Assembly: GCA_017537045.1 (NCBI GenBank)
Contig: JAFYLN010000088.1
Coordinates: 1 to 32,843, forward strand
DNA: 32,843 nucleotides
Reading direction: 5' to 3'
Source: Oscillospiraceae bacterium
Lineage (GTDB): Bacteria > Bacillota_A > Clostridia > Oscillospirales > Oscillospiraceae
Positions 16,074-23,497 of the stretch are shown piece by piece. Both the position numbers and the translations under genes were made by a program. Each line of letters opens with the position of its first letter. Position 1 is the first letter of the stretch. A model generated the notes under the pieces. That model did not search any database. It saw nothing but the letters and a program-made list of their open reading frames with translations, and had not been told where the DNA came from.

Positions 16074-16853
16074 TTATCTTGTAATGTGTGCGGGAATACA
16101 AATCCTTGCTCTATCATGATACAGGCTTACCACATCCACATCCACCCCGTAGAGTGCATGGAGGGTTTCCTGTGTCAAGACTTCCTTGGGCGTTCCCTCT
16201 GTCAGAACCCGGCCATTTTGAATGGCTAAAATCCGGTCGGAGTACAGATAGCTTTGCTCCGGGTGATGGGTGGTCTGAATGACAGTATAACCCTCTCCTG
16301 CCAGAGACCGTGCCTGCTCCAGCACCAGAAGCTGGTTGCCGAAATCCAGATTGGCAGTTGGCTCGTCCAGCATCAGCACAGGCGCTTTCTGCACCAGTGC
16401 CCGGGCAATGAGTACCAGCTGCTGTTCGCCGCCGGACAGCCGGTGAAAACAGCGCTCCTGCAGATGGGTGATGCCTACTTTTTCCATTGCCCAGCAGCAG
16501 AGCGCCTTGTCTGCTTTCCCGGGACTGCGAAAGGTGGCAAGACCGCTGGTTCTGCCCATCAAAACGATGTCAAAAACGCTGTAATTAAAAATGGAACGGC
16601 TGGACTGGGGAATGTAGGCAATGTGTTTGGCTGCTTCCCGGGTAGAAAAGCTGCGGGCATCCACACCGTCTACCAGAACTTCTCCGGTGTAGCCAGTCAG
16701 AAGACCCAGCACACAGCGGAACAGGGTGCTCTTACCAACACCGTTGGGACCCAGGATGGATAAGAATTCTCCCTTTTCCACGGAAAAGCTGATGTCATGA
16801 AGAACCGGGCGGTCTCCATAGGAAAAGCTTAAGTTTTTGACCTCAATGCTCAT
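16074..16853 (-). CDS. FecE/MolC-type ABC importer ATPase
   Basis: A 259-residue ATP-binding subunit. It has Walker A GPNGVGKST (about 35-43), Q-loop IPQSS, signature LSGGEQQLVLIARAL, Walker B VLMLDEPTANLDFG and switch His in QTTHHPEQ. It energises import through the FecCD-type permease encoded just upstream, which its start overlaps by 11 bp. The C-terminal extension after the nucleotide-binding core (VDVVSLYHDRARICIPAH) is short. Family and role are certain; the substrate is inferred from context. Confidence 0.92.
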   Translation of the reverse strand: MSIEVKNLSFSYGDRPVLHDISFSVEKGEFLSILGPNGVGKSTLFRCVLGLLTGYTGEVLVDGVDARSFSTREAAKHIAYIPQSSRSIFNYSVFDIVLMGRTSGLATFRSPGKADKALCCWAMEKVGITHLQERCFHRLSGGEQQLVLIARALVQKAPVLMLDEPTANLDFGNQLLVLEQARSLAGEGYTVIQTTHHPEQSYLYSDRILAIQNGRVLTEGTPKEVLTQETLHALYGVDVDVVSLYHDRARICIPAHITR

Positions 16854-17868
16854 AGTGATCCCCCTTTCCGGTAATGAGCCACAGGAAGAAGGGTGCGCCG
16901 ATGAATGCGGTTAAAATACCGATGGGAATACCGGCGGTTGTAATATTGCGGGAAACGTTGTCTACAACCAGCAGGAAGATACCGCCGCCCAGCATGGAAG
17001 CAGGCATCAGGAAACGGTAGTCACTGCCCACCAGCCGCCGCATCATGTGGGGAATCACAAGGCCAACCCAGCCGATCATGCCGCTTACCGATACGGCAGA
17101 AGCGGTCACCAGCGTGGAGGCCACGGCGATCCAGAGACGGATTTTTCGGGGGTCTACGCCCATGGCTCTTGCTTCGTCATCACCCATGGTGATGACATTG
17201 AGCTGCCAGCGAAGCAGCATCAGTGGAATGAGGCCGCACAGCATTGGAAGCAATACAAAGCCGATATCACTCCATGCTGCACCGGACAGGCTGCCCATGA
17301 GCCAGTAGGTAATTTGGGGCAGCTGATTGCTGGGGTCAGCCACCAGCTTCAGGAAAGAAGTTCCCGACTGAAATAACGAAGAGACCATAATGCCTGCCAG
17401 AACCAGACCCAGTACCCGGTCACCCCGGGCGTGGCGGCTGACGGTGAATACCAGCGCTACCGTCAGAAGACTTGCTGCAAAGGCACCTATGGTGATGCCC
17501 ATACTGGAAGCACCCAGCAGGATTGCCAGAGCAGCACCAAAACCGGCACCGGCAGAAGCACCCAGAATGTCGGGAGAAGCCATGGGGTTCTGAAAAACAC
17601 CCTGGTATGCACCACCGGCAGCAGCCAGACATGCACCCACCAGCACACTTAAAAGCACACGGGGCAGCCGGATATTCCAGACGGCCGCTTCCACTGAGCC
17701 TGTCCAGAAAGGCTCGACCGGGATTCCGAGTTTATATCCCAGAACGCCAAGCAGCTCTGCCAGCGAAACAGGATAACGGCCAAGGGTAAAAGAAGCGAAT
17801 ATGCACAAAATCAGAGCGATACCCATGAGAAGCACGGTATGGCGGTGCTTGTTTTCTATCTCGTTCAT
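16843..17868 (-). CDS. FecCD/MolB-type ABC importer permease
   Basis: A 341-residue membrane protein with about ten helices. FecCD marks are RLPRVLLSVLVGACLAAAGGAYQGVFQNPMASPDILGASAGAGFGAA, of which the core RLPR and GVFQNP are diagnostic, plus the coupling-helix region LGVDP-like AMGVDPRKIR, GWVGLVIPHMMRR and IPIGILTAFIGAPFFLWL. A homodimer would form the channel. Members move ferric siderophores, haem, B12 or, in MolB systems, molybdate/tungstate. The start overlaps the previous gene as ATGA. A Mo/W substrate is inferred from the neighbouring mocA, xdhC and mop genes. Confidence 0.92.
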   Translation of the reverse strand: MNEIENKHRHTVLLMGIALILCIFASFTLGRYPVSLAELLGVLGYKLGIPVEPFWTGSVEAAVWNIRLPRVLLSVLVGACLAAAGGAYQGVFQNPMASPDILGASAGAGFGAALAILLGASSMGITIGAFAASLLTVALVFTVSRHARGDRVLGLVLAGIMVSSLFQSGTSFLKLVADPSNQLPQITYWLMGSLSGAAWSDIGFVLLPMLCGLIPLMLLRWQLNVITMGDDEARAMGVDPRKIRLWIAVASTLVTASAVSVSGMIGWVGLVIPHMMRRLVGSDYRFLMPASMLGGGIFLLVVDNVSRNITTAGIPIGILTAFIGAPFFLWLITGKGDHYEH

Positions 17869-18608
17869 AGGCGCTCCTTTGTCAGCAGGAAAGGCTTGCC
17901 CATGGAATAGGGCGGGCCGGAGATTTCCCTGCGGATCTTGTTTTTCATGCCCGGCACGTCGGTAATCACCAGTCCCGCGATCCGGTCAATGCCAAAATTA
18001 AGCAGCCGGGGGCACATAGGACAACTGGGGCCTGCCAGAATGGTGTATGCATTTTTGGAAAGCGCCAGCAGGTGGGGCAATGTTTTATTTACCAGTGTGC
18101 TGGCGGTTATGATGACCACATCGCACTGCGGAATCAGCCAATCGCAGGCGGGATCCGGATAGTCACCCGGACGGGGGCTGCGCTCCAGGATTCGGACAGA
18201 TGCTGCCTGTTCATAGACCGATTGCGGCATGTTCAGATGTCCAACTACGGCAATGTGCTTTCCGTGAAGATCAACACCGTCTGTGCAGTATTTGTCGAAA
18301 GGCTCATAGGCACCCATAGATTCCAGCTGCTGTGGGGTATTGTAGTAAGCGTTGATGGCGGCCATGCCAAATCCGGCTTCGGTTAAGTTCCAGCTTTTGG
18401 CTGCCTGCGCCAGCTCTTTCAGCGGCATGCCTGTGTAGTTGCCGGACAGCATCCGGGGTGCGGCATCCACCGGCGTAGTCATAGCCATACCAAAATGGCA
18501 CGCTGTTTCTACGGCAGTCCAGCATTCTCCCATAAGCGTGCCGGTAACTGTAGCGTTGGAGGAAATGCCTTCAATCAGAGCGTCATAAAGTTCAAAGAAA
18601 TTATTCAT
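17865..18608 (-). CDS. DUF4213/DUF364 putative metal-chelation protein
   Basis: A 247-residue soluble protein: an N-terminal DUF4213-type part (FELYDALIEGISSNATVTG, WTAVETACHFGMAMTTP) and a C-terminal Rossmann-like DUF364 domain (KHIAVVGHLN, CDVVIITASTLVNKTLPHLL, GPSCPMCPRLLNFGIDRIAG). DUF364 is described as a putative heavy-metal chelation domain; its members often accompany FecCD-type importers and molybdenum or nickel genes. The CPMC in the last part is a possible metal ligand. The ATG at 18608 follows GGCGGAGG and overlaps the end of the NTPase gene by 8 bp; a longer upstream reading is possible but lacks a ribosome site. It is probably a cytoplasmic metal-handling or sensing partner of the importer. 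Confidence 0.82.
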   Translation of the reverse strand: MNNFFELYDALIEGISSNATVTGTLMGECWTAVETACHFGMAMTTPVDAAPRMLSGNYTGMPLKELAQAAKSWNLTEAGFGMAAINAYYNTPQQLESMGAYEPFDKYCTDGVDLHGKHIAVVGHLNMPQSVYEQAASVRILERSPRPGDYPDPACDWLIPQCDVVIITASTLVNKTLPHLLALSKNAYTILAGPSCPMCPRLLNFGIDRIAGLVITDVPGMKNKIRREISGPPYSMGKPFLLTKERL

Positions 18609-19188
18609 GGACAAACGCCTCCGCCCATTGCCTTGCCAGAAGCAGGGCATTTTCGTCATGTTGGGTACATTCATATACCAATGTATCGGGATCGTTGCGA
18701 AGCTGATCCCGCAGCTTCACAGCGGCAAGTTCGTATTCTTCGGTTGATCCCAGTTTATCAATCAACGCCCCGGCAGATCCCTCGCTTTTGACCACACCCA
18801 GAATGGGAATGCCGCTGCTGAGAATGACTTCCAATGCGGACGCGAATGCCGGATTCAGCAGTTCGATACCGCCGATCTCATCCAGAACATACCCGTTGCC
18901 GTTGTGAGCCAGTTCGCAAACTGGCGTGTCAATCCCCTCAGGTGCCAGAAGCTGCACCCCATATTTTCCAAAGACACTCAAATTCACTTCCGGTGTTCCT
19001 GAAGCAAAATCCAGAAAAGTTTTCCGTATTCTGCCATCAGGACTTTCCAGCGTAAAGTGCAGGTGAGGTTCCCGATAGCGCCGGGTCAGAAAACCGCCGC
19101 ATTGGGATAATCTGTCACCAAGAGCTGTTTGGATCGCGGTGCTTTTTCCGCAGCCGATGGGGCCGGTCAGAAACAGATGCCGCTTCAT
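18601..19188 (-). CDS. THEP1-like P-loop NTPase
   Basis: A 195-residue nucleoside-triphosphatase of the NTPase_1/THEP1 type: Walker A GPIGCGKST near the N-terminus (residues 9-17), CGGFLTRRY after it, and Walker B YVLDEIGGIELLNPAF around residue 105. These small NTPases recur in molybdenum- and selenium-dependent hydroxylase clusters, where their job is not settled; metal insertion or cofactor handling is a guess. The start overlaps XdhC by 4 bp and the end overlaps the DUF364 gene by 8 bp. Confidence 0.82.
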   Translation of the reverse strand: MKRHLFLTGPIGCGKSTAIQTALGDRLSQCGGFLTRRYREPHLHFTLESPDGRIRKTFLDFASGTPEVNLSVFGKYGVQLLAPEGIDTPVCELAHNGNGYVLDEIGGIELLNPAFASALEVILSSGIPILGVVKSEGSAGALIDKLGSTEEYELAAVKLRDQLRNDPDTLVYECTQHDENALLLARQWAEAFVHE

Positions 19189-20183
19189 AGGCCATTGCGT
19201 TCTGCCCGGTGGAGGATCATCTGGGCGGCGATGGAAATGGCGATCTCCGCAGGGGTTTCGCCCTTGATGGGAAGACCAATGGGGGTGGTGACAAGATCCA
19301 GTTCTTCGTCCACAAGACCGTATTCTTCTTTCAGTGTCTTTCGGACACCCGCAGCCTTATGGGGACTGCCGATCACGCCGCAGTAGGTGGGGTGACACTT
19401 CAGAACCTGTGCCTGCACAATGGTATCGTGGGAATGGCCGCGGGTCATGACGCAGGTATAATCCTCACTTCCGATGGATATGTAATCTTCCAACCGGGTT
19501 AGATCACCGCAGATGACTTTTTCCGCACCGGGGAACAGGCCGGGCTTTGTGAACGCTTCCCGGTCATCCATGACCACGCACCGGAATCCTACATGGGCAA
19601 GAACCGGAACCAGCTCCTGCGCCACATGACCGCCGCCGAAAATATAAACCTTGCCCGGGGCATTGATCTGTTCGGCAAAAATATCACCGGTTCGTTCCGG
19701 ATGGCGGGACAGGGGCAAGGGGGCGGAAACCGGGATTCCCCAATAGTTCAGTTCCTGGGCATACAGACCCATCTGACCGTTTTCGCTCACATCCGTCAAC
19801 AGCCACAGTGCATTGCCTTTGTGGAACTGTTCCTCTGCTTTCCCGCAGAGCATGAGGGTATGCGTATCTCCGGCAGGGATATAGTGGAAAAATACGTTGC
19901 AGGCACCGCCGCAGATCATGCCCAGGTTTTGCACATCATCTTTGGTCAGGGTGAAATCATGACCCAGAGAACACTTTTCCGCCAGCACCTTTGCTGCAAT
20001 CTGCTCGCTGCGGTATTCCACCGCACCACCGCCGATTGTGCCGCAGATACGGCCCTGTCTGCCCACCAGCATCCGGGCACCGGCACCCCGTGGGGTTGCG
20101 CCAGAGGATGCAATGACGGTAACCAGAACCAGATCTTCCCCACCGGCCAGTTTTTCGTGAATGGTTTTCAGCATATTCCGCAT
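19185..20183 (-). CDS. xdhC: XdhC-family molybdenum cofactor maturation protein
   Basis: A 332-residue protein. The N-terminal XdhC/CoxI domain has VIASSGATPRGAGARMLVG and GTIGGGAVEYR; the C-terminal Rossmann domain has VYIFGGGHVAQELVP and the CVMTRGHSHD and GVIGSPHKAAGVRKTL motifs. XdhC binds molybdopterin cofactor, promotes its sulfuration and delivers it to xanthine dehydrogenase-family enzymes. The Mop-type aldehyde oxidoreductase encoded divergently at 23498 belongs to that family and is the obvious client. It starts 3 bp after the histidine phosphatase gene ends. Confidence 0.92.
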   Translation of the reverse strand: MRNMLKTIHEKLAGGEDLVLVTVIASSGATPRGAGARMLVGRQGRICGTIGGGAVEYRSEQIAAKVLAEKCSLGHDFTLTKDDVQNLGMICGGACNVFFHYIPAGDTHTLMLCGKAEEQFHKGNALWLLTDVSENGQMGLYAQELNYWGIPVSAPLPLSRHPERTGDIFAEQINAPGKVYIFGGGHVAQELVPVLAHVGFRCVVMDDREAFTKPGLFPGAEKVICGDLTRLEDYISIGSEDYTCVMTRGHSHDTIVQAQVLKCHPTYCGVIGSPHKAAGVRKTLKEEYGLVDEELDLVTTPIGLPIKGETPAEIAISIAAQMILHRAERNGL

Positions 20184-20186
20184 AGG

Positions 20187-20732
20187 TCATTCCTCCTGTA
20201 AGGTAAAAGTTCCGTTTTCATATGTAAGGGAGATAATCTGCGCATAGTCCGGCTTGTACCATACTCCGCTGACAGACAACAGGAACTGGGCAATGATACC
20301 GCCGTGGGCAACCACTGCAAAGTCACCGGAAGAAGTTTCTGCAGCAGTTTTCATGGCAGTGGAAAACCGGGCAAGCCCTGCCGCATGATCCTCTGCTCCG
20401 GGCAGGGGGATCGTCAAATCAAGGGCACGGGCAGCGTAGAGGTCGGGGTAACGCTCCCGGATCTGATCAAAGGTCAATCCATCCCACTGTCCGGCATACA
20501 GCTCCCGCAGACCGGGCAGAACCGTTACCGGCAAGCCAATGGCTTCGGCTGTCTGCACAGCCCGCTTCAGGGGACTGGAAAACACGGCAGTCACAGATGG
20601 AAGCTTTTTTGCCATTTCGGCAGCCTGGGCAAGACCCTTTTCACCCATGGGGATATCGGTGGTTCCGATGCACATGCCCTTACCCCCGGGAAAGTCCGGC
20701 AGGCCATGGCGGATCAGGTAAACGTTTTTCAT
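20187..20732 (-). CDS. Histidine phosphatase family protein
   Basis: A 181-residue phosphoglycerate-mutase-like phosphatase: catalytic LIRHG near the N-terminus (His at residue 8), SSPLKRAVQTAEAIG, a general-acid LRELYAGQWDGLTF segment and the second His in VVAHGGIIAQFL. Length and DGLTF-type motif recall alpha-ribazole phosphatase (CobC), but no cobalamin genes are near. The overlap with mocA and xdhC suggests a phosphate-removal step in cofactor dinucleotide metabolism or housekeeping of its by-products. That role is inferred from context only. Confidence 0.85.
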   Translation of the reverse strand: MKNVYLIRHGLPDFPGGKGMCIGTTDIPMGEKGLAQAAEMAKKLPSVTAVFSSPLKRAVQTAEAIGLPVTVLPGLRELYAGQWDGLTFDQIRERYPDLYAARALDLTIPLPGAEDHAAGLARFSTAMKTAAETSSGDFAVVAHGGIIAQFLLSVSGVWYKPDYAQIISLTYENGTFTLQEE

Positions 20733-21655
20733 TCAAACAGACCTCCGAAATACTGGTCATACAGTTCGCCTGCTTTGTCTTTCAGAATCTGCTCATAGGT
20801 ACAGTAGCGCTGCAGCAAGTCTTTACCCCGCTCAGTCAGCACGCTGGTGCTGCCTCCCGCGCCACCCTGGCTGCGCTCGATCAAAGGATAGTTCAGCTGG
20901 CTTTCCAGTGTTCGGATGATATTCCAGCAGCTGGAGTAACTCAACTGCATCCGCTGGCCTGCGGCCCGGACGGAATTGGTCTCGTTAACCAACATCAGCA
21001 GCATGGCGATCTTGCTGTCGAAGAAGGGCTTCTCTCTGGTGAGGCTGACACTGACCACCGGCCGAACCAGCTGGGCGTTATGGTAGTCGACCAGAGCGGA
21101 AAAATCCTCCGGTGTATCTGCATCGTGGATGGTGCCGAAATCTTCCACGTTGATCCGAAGCAGGGGAACGCTGCACCGATCTATAGCGCCTTTCAGTCCC
21201 ATTTCACCGGAGTCAGCCAGAATTTCGGGGATCAGTTCGCTGGCAATCAGAATGGGATGACCCTGTTTGCCTTCGCACATGGGAACCGCCAGAGGTGCAC
21301 CGGAATCCAGAATGGCCTTTACAGTTTTGGCAGTAAACAAAGGTACATCCACCGGGGTAAACAGCACCTTGTCACACTTGTCCTGGAGATAGGAAAGGCC
21401 GATTTTTACGGAGTCAAACATCTGGGTAGTTTCGTAATTTTCATTTCGCAGGAAAATAATACCGTTTCCGGAAAGATGCCGTTCCAGCATGGTGGCATTG
21501 TAGCCGGTGACCATAACGATCTTGCTGACTCCTGCCTGACTCAGGGTTGCGACTACCCGCTGAGCCACGGAAATAGAGCCAATGGGCAGCATGGGCTTAA
21601 ACTCTCCCATCCGCCGCGACATACCGGCGGCTACAACCAATGCACCGATCTGCAT
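20729..21655 (-). CDS. MocA-like molybdopterin nucleotidyltransferase fused to ModE-type DNA-binding domain
   Basis: A 308-residue fusion. Residues 1-190 are a MobA/MocA-type transferase: the AAGMSRRMGEFKPMLPIG signature, VMVTGYNATMLER, FTPVDVPLFTA and GHPILIASELIPEI. MocA attaches CMP to molybdopterin, giving the dinucleotide used by Mop-type aldehyde oxidoreductases, one of which is encoded at 23498. From about residue 205 a LysR/ModE-like winged helix follows: FFDSKIAMLLMLVNETNSVRAA, SYSSCWNIIRTLE and the ModE-typical SQGGAGGSTSVLTERGKDLL. The molybdate-binding TOBE domains of classical ModE are absent. It could join cofactor synthesis and gene control. AAGGAGG precedes the ATG; this is the first gene of the operon. 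Confidence 0.9.
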   Translation of the reverse strand: MQIGALVVAAGMSRRMGEFKPMLPIGSISVAQRVVATLSQAGVSKIVMVTGYNATMLERHLSGNGIIFLRNENYETTQMFDSVKIGLSYLQDKCDKVLFTPVDVPLFTAKTVKAILDSGAPLAVPMCEGKQGHPILIASELIPEILADSGEMGLKGAIDRCSVPLLRINVEDFGTIHDADTPEDFSALVDYHNAQLVRPVVSVSLTREKPFFDSKIAMLLMLVNETNSVRAAGQRMQLSYSSCWNIIRTLESQLNYPLIERSQGGAGGSTSVLTERGKDLLQRYCTYEQILKDKAGELYDQYFGGLFE

Positions 21656-21691
21656 AGAAAAAACCTCCTTCGAATTATAAGCAAAAGCAAA

Positions 21692-21707
21692 TTGTAAATA
21701 TTTGCAA
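21692..21707. promoter_or_regulatory. Candidate operator, 16-bp near-perfect palindrome
   Basis: TTGTAAATATTTGCAA is symmetrical except for one base pair per half. It lies between the -10 box of the minus-strand operon and its first start codon, a typical repressor position. The ten bases TTTGCAAGTT (21701-21710) recur exactly at 23120-23129 in the promoter of the plus-strand molybdenum operon. The ModE-type domain encoded by the first gene is a candidate binder, by inference. Confidence 0.45.
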
Positions 21708-21720
21708 GTTCTATATTTTT

Positions 21721-21749
21721 ACTATATGATAGAATGGTGAAAATGTAAA
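21721..21749 (-). promoter_or_regulatory. Promoter of the minus-strand molybdenum operon
   Basis: Read on the minus strand: TTTACA (21749-21744), a 17-bp spacer and TATAGT (21726-21721), 66 bp before the mocA-like start. All eight genes down to 14988 could be one transcript, since no gap exceeds 15 bp. Confidence 0.65.
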
Positions 21750-21767
21750 GATAAAGAAAGTTTGCGG

Positions 21768-21795
21768 TTGCAATTTTGTGCATACTTGCTATAAT
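21768..21795 (+). promoter_or_regulatory. Plus-strand promoter upstream of the dispersed repeat
   Basis: TTGCAA (21768-21773), a 16-bp spacer and a perfect TATAAT (21790-21795), divergent from the operon promoter at 21721. The only downstream gene is the TylF-like methyltransferase at 22079, so its transcript would include the whole repeat at 21819-22056 as leader. Confidence 0.55.
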
Positions 21796-21818
21796 GAGAG
21801 TGCGTTTTTTGGTTAGAT

Positions 21819-22056
21819 AAATTTCAGTTTGTCGCACAGTCTATCGTTGCGATTGTAGGGGCGGCTATTAGCCGCCCGTGCGGTAGAATTTAACGTATTC
21901 GCATTGGTTTTCGGTGAATTCGCAACATTGTACGCCGGGCGTGTTGCAGAGCGCAGCGAATTAAAACAGGTCGATTGCCGGTGGCAATCGCACAATAATT
22001 CATGGGTCGCCGCCCCTACGTTATCCACGGCACACAGCGCGATAAACATCAATTTA
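21819..22056. repeat. Dispersed MITE-like element, copy B
   Basis: The outer ends AAATTTCAGTTTGTCG (21819-21834) and CGATAAACATCAATTTA (22040-22056) match copy A (4110-4289) nearly base for base. The inner GTAGGGGCGGC and GCCGCCCCTAC pair is also present. The middle is longer and differs from copy A, so the ends are conserved and the core is not. The element stops about 10 bp before the ribosome site of the next gene. Confidence 0.75.
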
Positions 22057-22078
22057 CTATACAGGCAGGTGGGTATTT

Positions 22079-23035
22079 ATGGGTATTTATGTATGGGGAA
22101 CCGGTTGCGGTGCGTCGGAGCTGATCGAAGCAGGACTGAAAACCGGGAGAATCACTGCCTTTGTAGACAGCTTTCCTATGGGCGAAATATTCCTTGACAA
22201 ACCCGTTTTGCTGCCGGAACAGCTACCGGTTGAGGACTGTGACCTTCTGATCATTACCGCCCGTCACACCGGAGCCATCGGGGAACGCTGCAGGGAACTG
22301 GGAATCCCGCCAGAAAAGTGCCTGCATCTGAAAAATAACATGGTGCTGACTGACCGGAATGCATCCTGTACCCACGCAAAGGATATCTTGGGCGAAGACC
22401 TGCTGAGAAAGCTGCTGCCAAGACAGCACGTTATTCCCACGCCTGCCCAGCTTGATAATACAGCTTTGCCGGAACGGGAGCTGGGCAATGACTATGTACG
22501 TCTGGCTACCCTGGAGCTGCTGTGCCGCCGATTGAAAGACGTTCCCGGTGCAGCAGCGGAACTGGGCGTTTACCGGGGCTTCTTTGCCCGGTGCATCAAT
22601 CTGCTGCTGCCGGAGCGGAAGCTGTACCTGTTTGACAGCTTTGAAGGCTTCAAAGAGGATGCACAGGCAGCGGAATCGTTTCAGGAAGCCCATCGGAATA
22701 CTGCCATGGATAAGGTTCTGGCAATCATGCCCCATCCCGAAAACATCACTGTAAAGCCCGGCTTCTTTCCGGAGTCTCTGAACGGCTTGGAAGAACGGTT
22801 CTGTCTTGTTTCACTGGATGTGGATTTTTATCAAACGACTTTGGACGGCCTGCGGTATTTCTGGCCCCGTATGGAACAGGGCGGTTACCTGCTGCTCCAC
22901 GATTGGGGAAGCTTGACGCTGCCGGGTGTGGCAAAGGCACTGGCGGATTACGAAGCGGAAACCGGGTTGTCGATTCCTGCCGTTCCCCTGTGTGATGTGG
23001 GAGGAAGTCTGGTGCTGTGCAAACCATCTGAATAA
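22079..23035 (+). CDS. TylF/MycF-like class I methyltransferase
   Basis: A 318-residue protein. The N-terminal third (GIYVWGTGCGASELIEAG, DLLIITARHTG) resembles the nucleotide-binding part of sugar-modifying proteins. The rest is a TylF-type SAM methyltransferase: AAELGVYRGFFARCINLLLPE, YLFDSFEGFKED, FCLVSLDVDFYQTTLDGLRYFWPRMEQGGYLLLHDW. The family methylates sugars or small acceptors, usually in polysaccharide or natural-product pathways. The start is set by AGGTGGG ahead of the ATG, within a tandem duplication of GGGTATTTAT (22071-22090). It is a single-gene unit with its own promoter and terminator between the two molybdenum blocks, and no link to them is evident. Confidence 0.82.
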   Translation: MGIYVWGTGCGASELIEAGLKTGRITAFVDSFPMGEIFLDKPVLLPEQLPVEDCDLLIITARHTGAIGERCRELGIPPEKCLHLKNNMVLTDRNASCTHAKDILGEDLLRKLLPRQHVIPTPAQLDNTALPERELGNDYVRLATLELLCRRLKDVPGAAAELGVYRGFFARCINLLLPERKLYLFDSFEGFKEDAQAAESFQEAHRNTAMDKVLAIMPHPENITVKPGFFPESLNGLEERFCLVSLDVDFYQTTLDGLRYFWPRMEQGGYLLLHDWGSLTLPGVAKALADYEAETGLSIPAVPLCDVGGSLVLCKPSE

Positions 23036-23061
23036 AATGTGAATTATTCCGTCCCTCGTGT

Positions 23062-23103
23062 GCAGCGGCTTGGACATTATGCCCAAGCCGCAGTTCTTTT
23101 TTT
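23062..23103 (+). terminator. Intrinsic terminator of the TylF-like gene
   Basis: A GCGGCTTGG/CCAAGCCGC stem (23065-23073 and 23083-23091) with a 9-base loop is followed by AGTTC and a run of seven T residues. It insulates the gene from the molybdenum operon promoter directly downstream. Confidence 0.9.
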
Positions 23104-23110
23104 CTGCGAC

Positions 23111-23157
23111 TTACAATTGTTTGCAAGTTGTAATCGATATAAAAATGACGATATAAT
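23111..23157 (+). promoter_or_regulatory. Promoter and overlapping inverted repeat of the mop operon
   Basis: The -10 box TATAAT (23152-23157) is preceded by TTGTAA (23128-23133), 18 bp upstream, as -35 box. TTGTAA is also the right arm of an inverted repeat TTACAA (23111-23116) ... TTGTAA (23128-23133). The shared core TTTGCAAGTT (23120-23129) also occurs at 21701-21710 in the divergent cofactor/transport operon. A regulator binding here would block the -35 box, suggesting joint repression of both operons. Confidence 0.55.
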
Positions 23158-23208
23158 GAATATGTGGCATAGCATGCCCGGGAATGAAAATATCAGAGGG
23201 TGTATGAC

Positions 23209-23460
23209 ATGGAAGAAAAGATTTTCGAGATTTCTGCGAAGGAAGTAACCATTGAAGTGGTGGACGAGGCCACGGGAAAAACCTACCGCCGTACCCTCCC
23301 CATCGACTACTACGAGACTGCAAACGGTCTGGTGCTTCGGGGAGAAAATCTGGACGGCAGTGTTTCCCAGCTGGTCTTTTATACGTCCCGGGGCATGCAG
23401 CGCATGCAGGATCTGACGGGCAAGGGTCCCGATGAAGATCCCTGCGGTACCCACAAGTAA
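23209..23460 (+). CDS. Small protein encoded directly upstream of mop
   Basis: An 83-residue, probably cytoplasmic protein with no recognised domain. It reads as several beta strands (IFEISAKEVTIEVVDEATG, then TLPIDYYETANGLVLRGENL), a helix and a tail ending GPDEDPCGTHK with its only Cys. The ATG at 23209 is chosen because AGAGGG lies 8 bp upstream; a GTG at 23200 overlaps that site. It is separated from mop by 37 bp with no terminator, so the two are almost certainly co-transcribed. It could be a maturation or regulatory partner of the enzyme, but this rests on position only. Confidence 0.8.
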   Translation: MEEKIFEISAKEVTIEVVDEATGKTYRRTLPIDYYETANGLVLRGENLDGSVSQLVFYTSRGMQRMQDLTGKGPDEDPCGTHK

Positions 23461-23497
23461 TTCCCCAAACCATAAGAACTTGAGGAGGAAAACATTT

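Noticed and set aside
14988..17868. Iron-siderophore uptake system as the primary call
   Set aside because: The fold alone allows it, but there are no siderophore, haem or Fur-type signals nearby, and the operon is otherwise devoted to molybdenum cofactor genes. It is kept only as the alternative.
21656..21720. Moco riboswitch in the leader of the cofactor operon
   Set aside because: The leader is only about 60 nt with an AT-rich palindrome; the long multi-helix Moco motif cannot fit.
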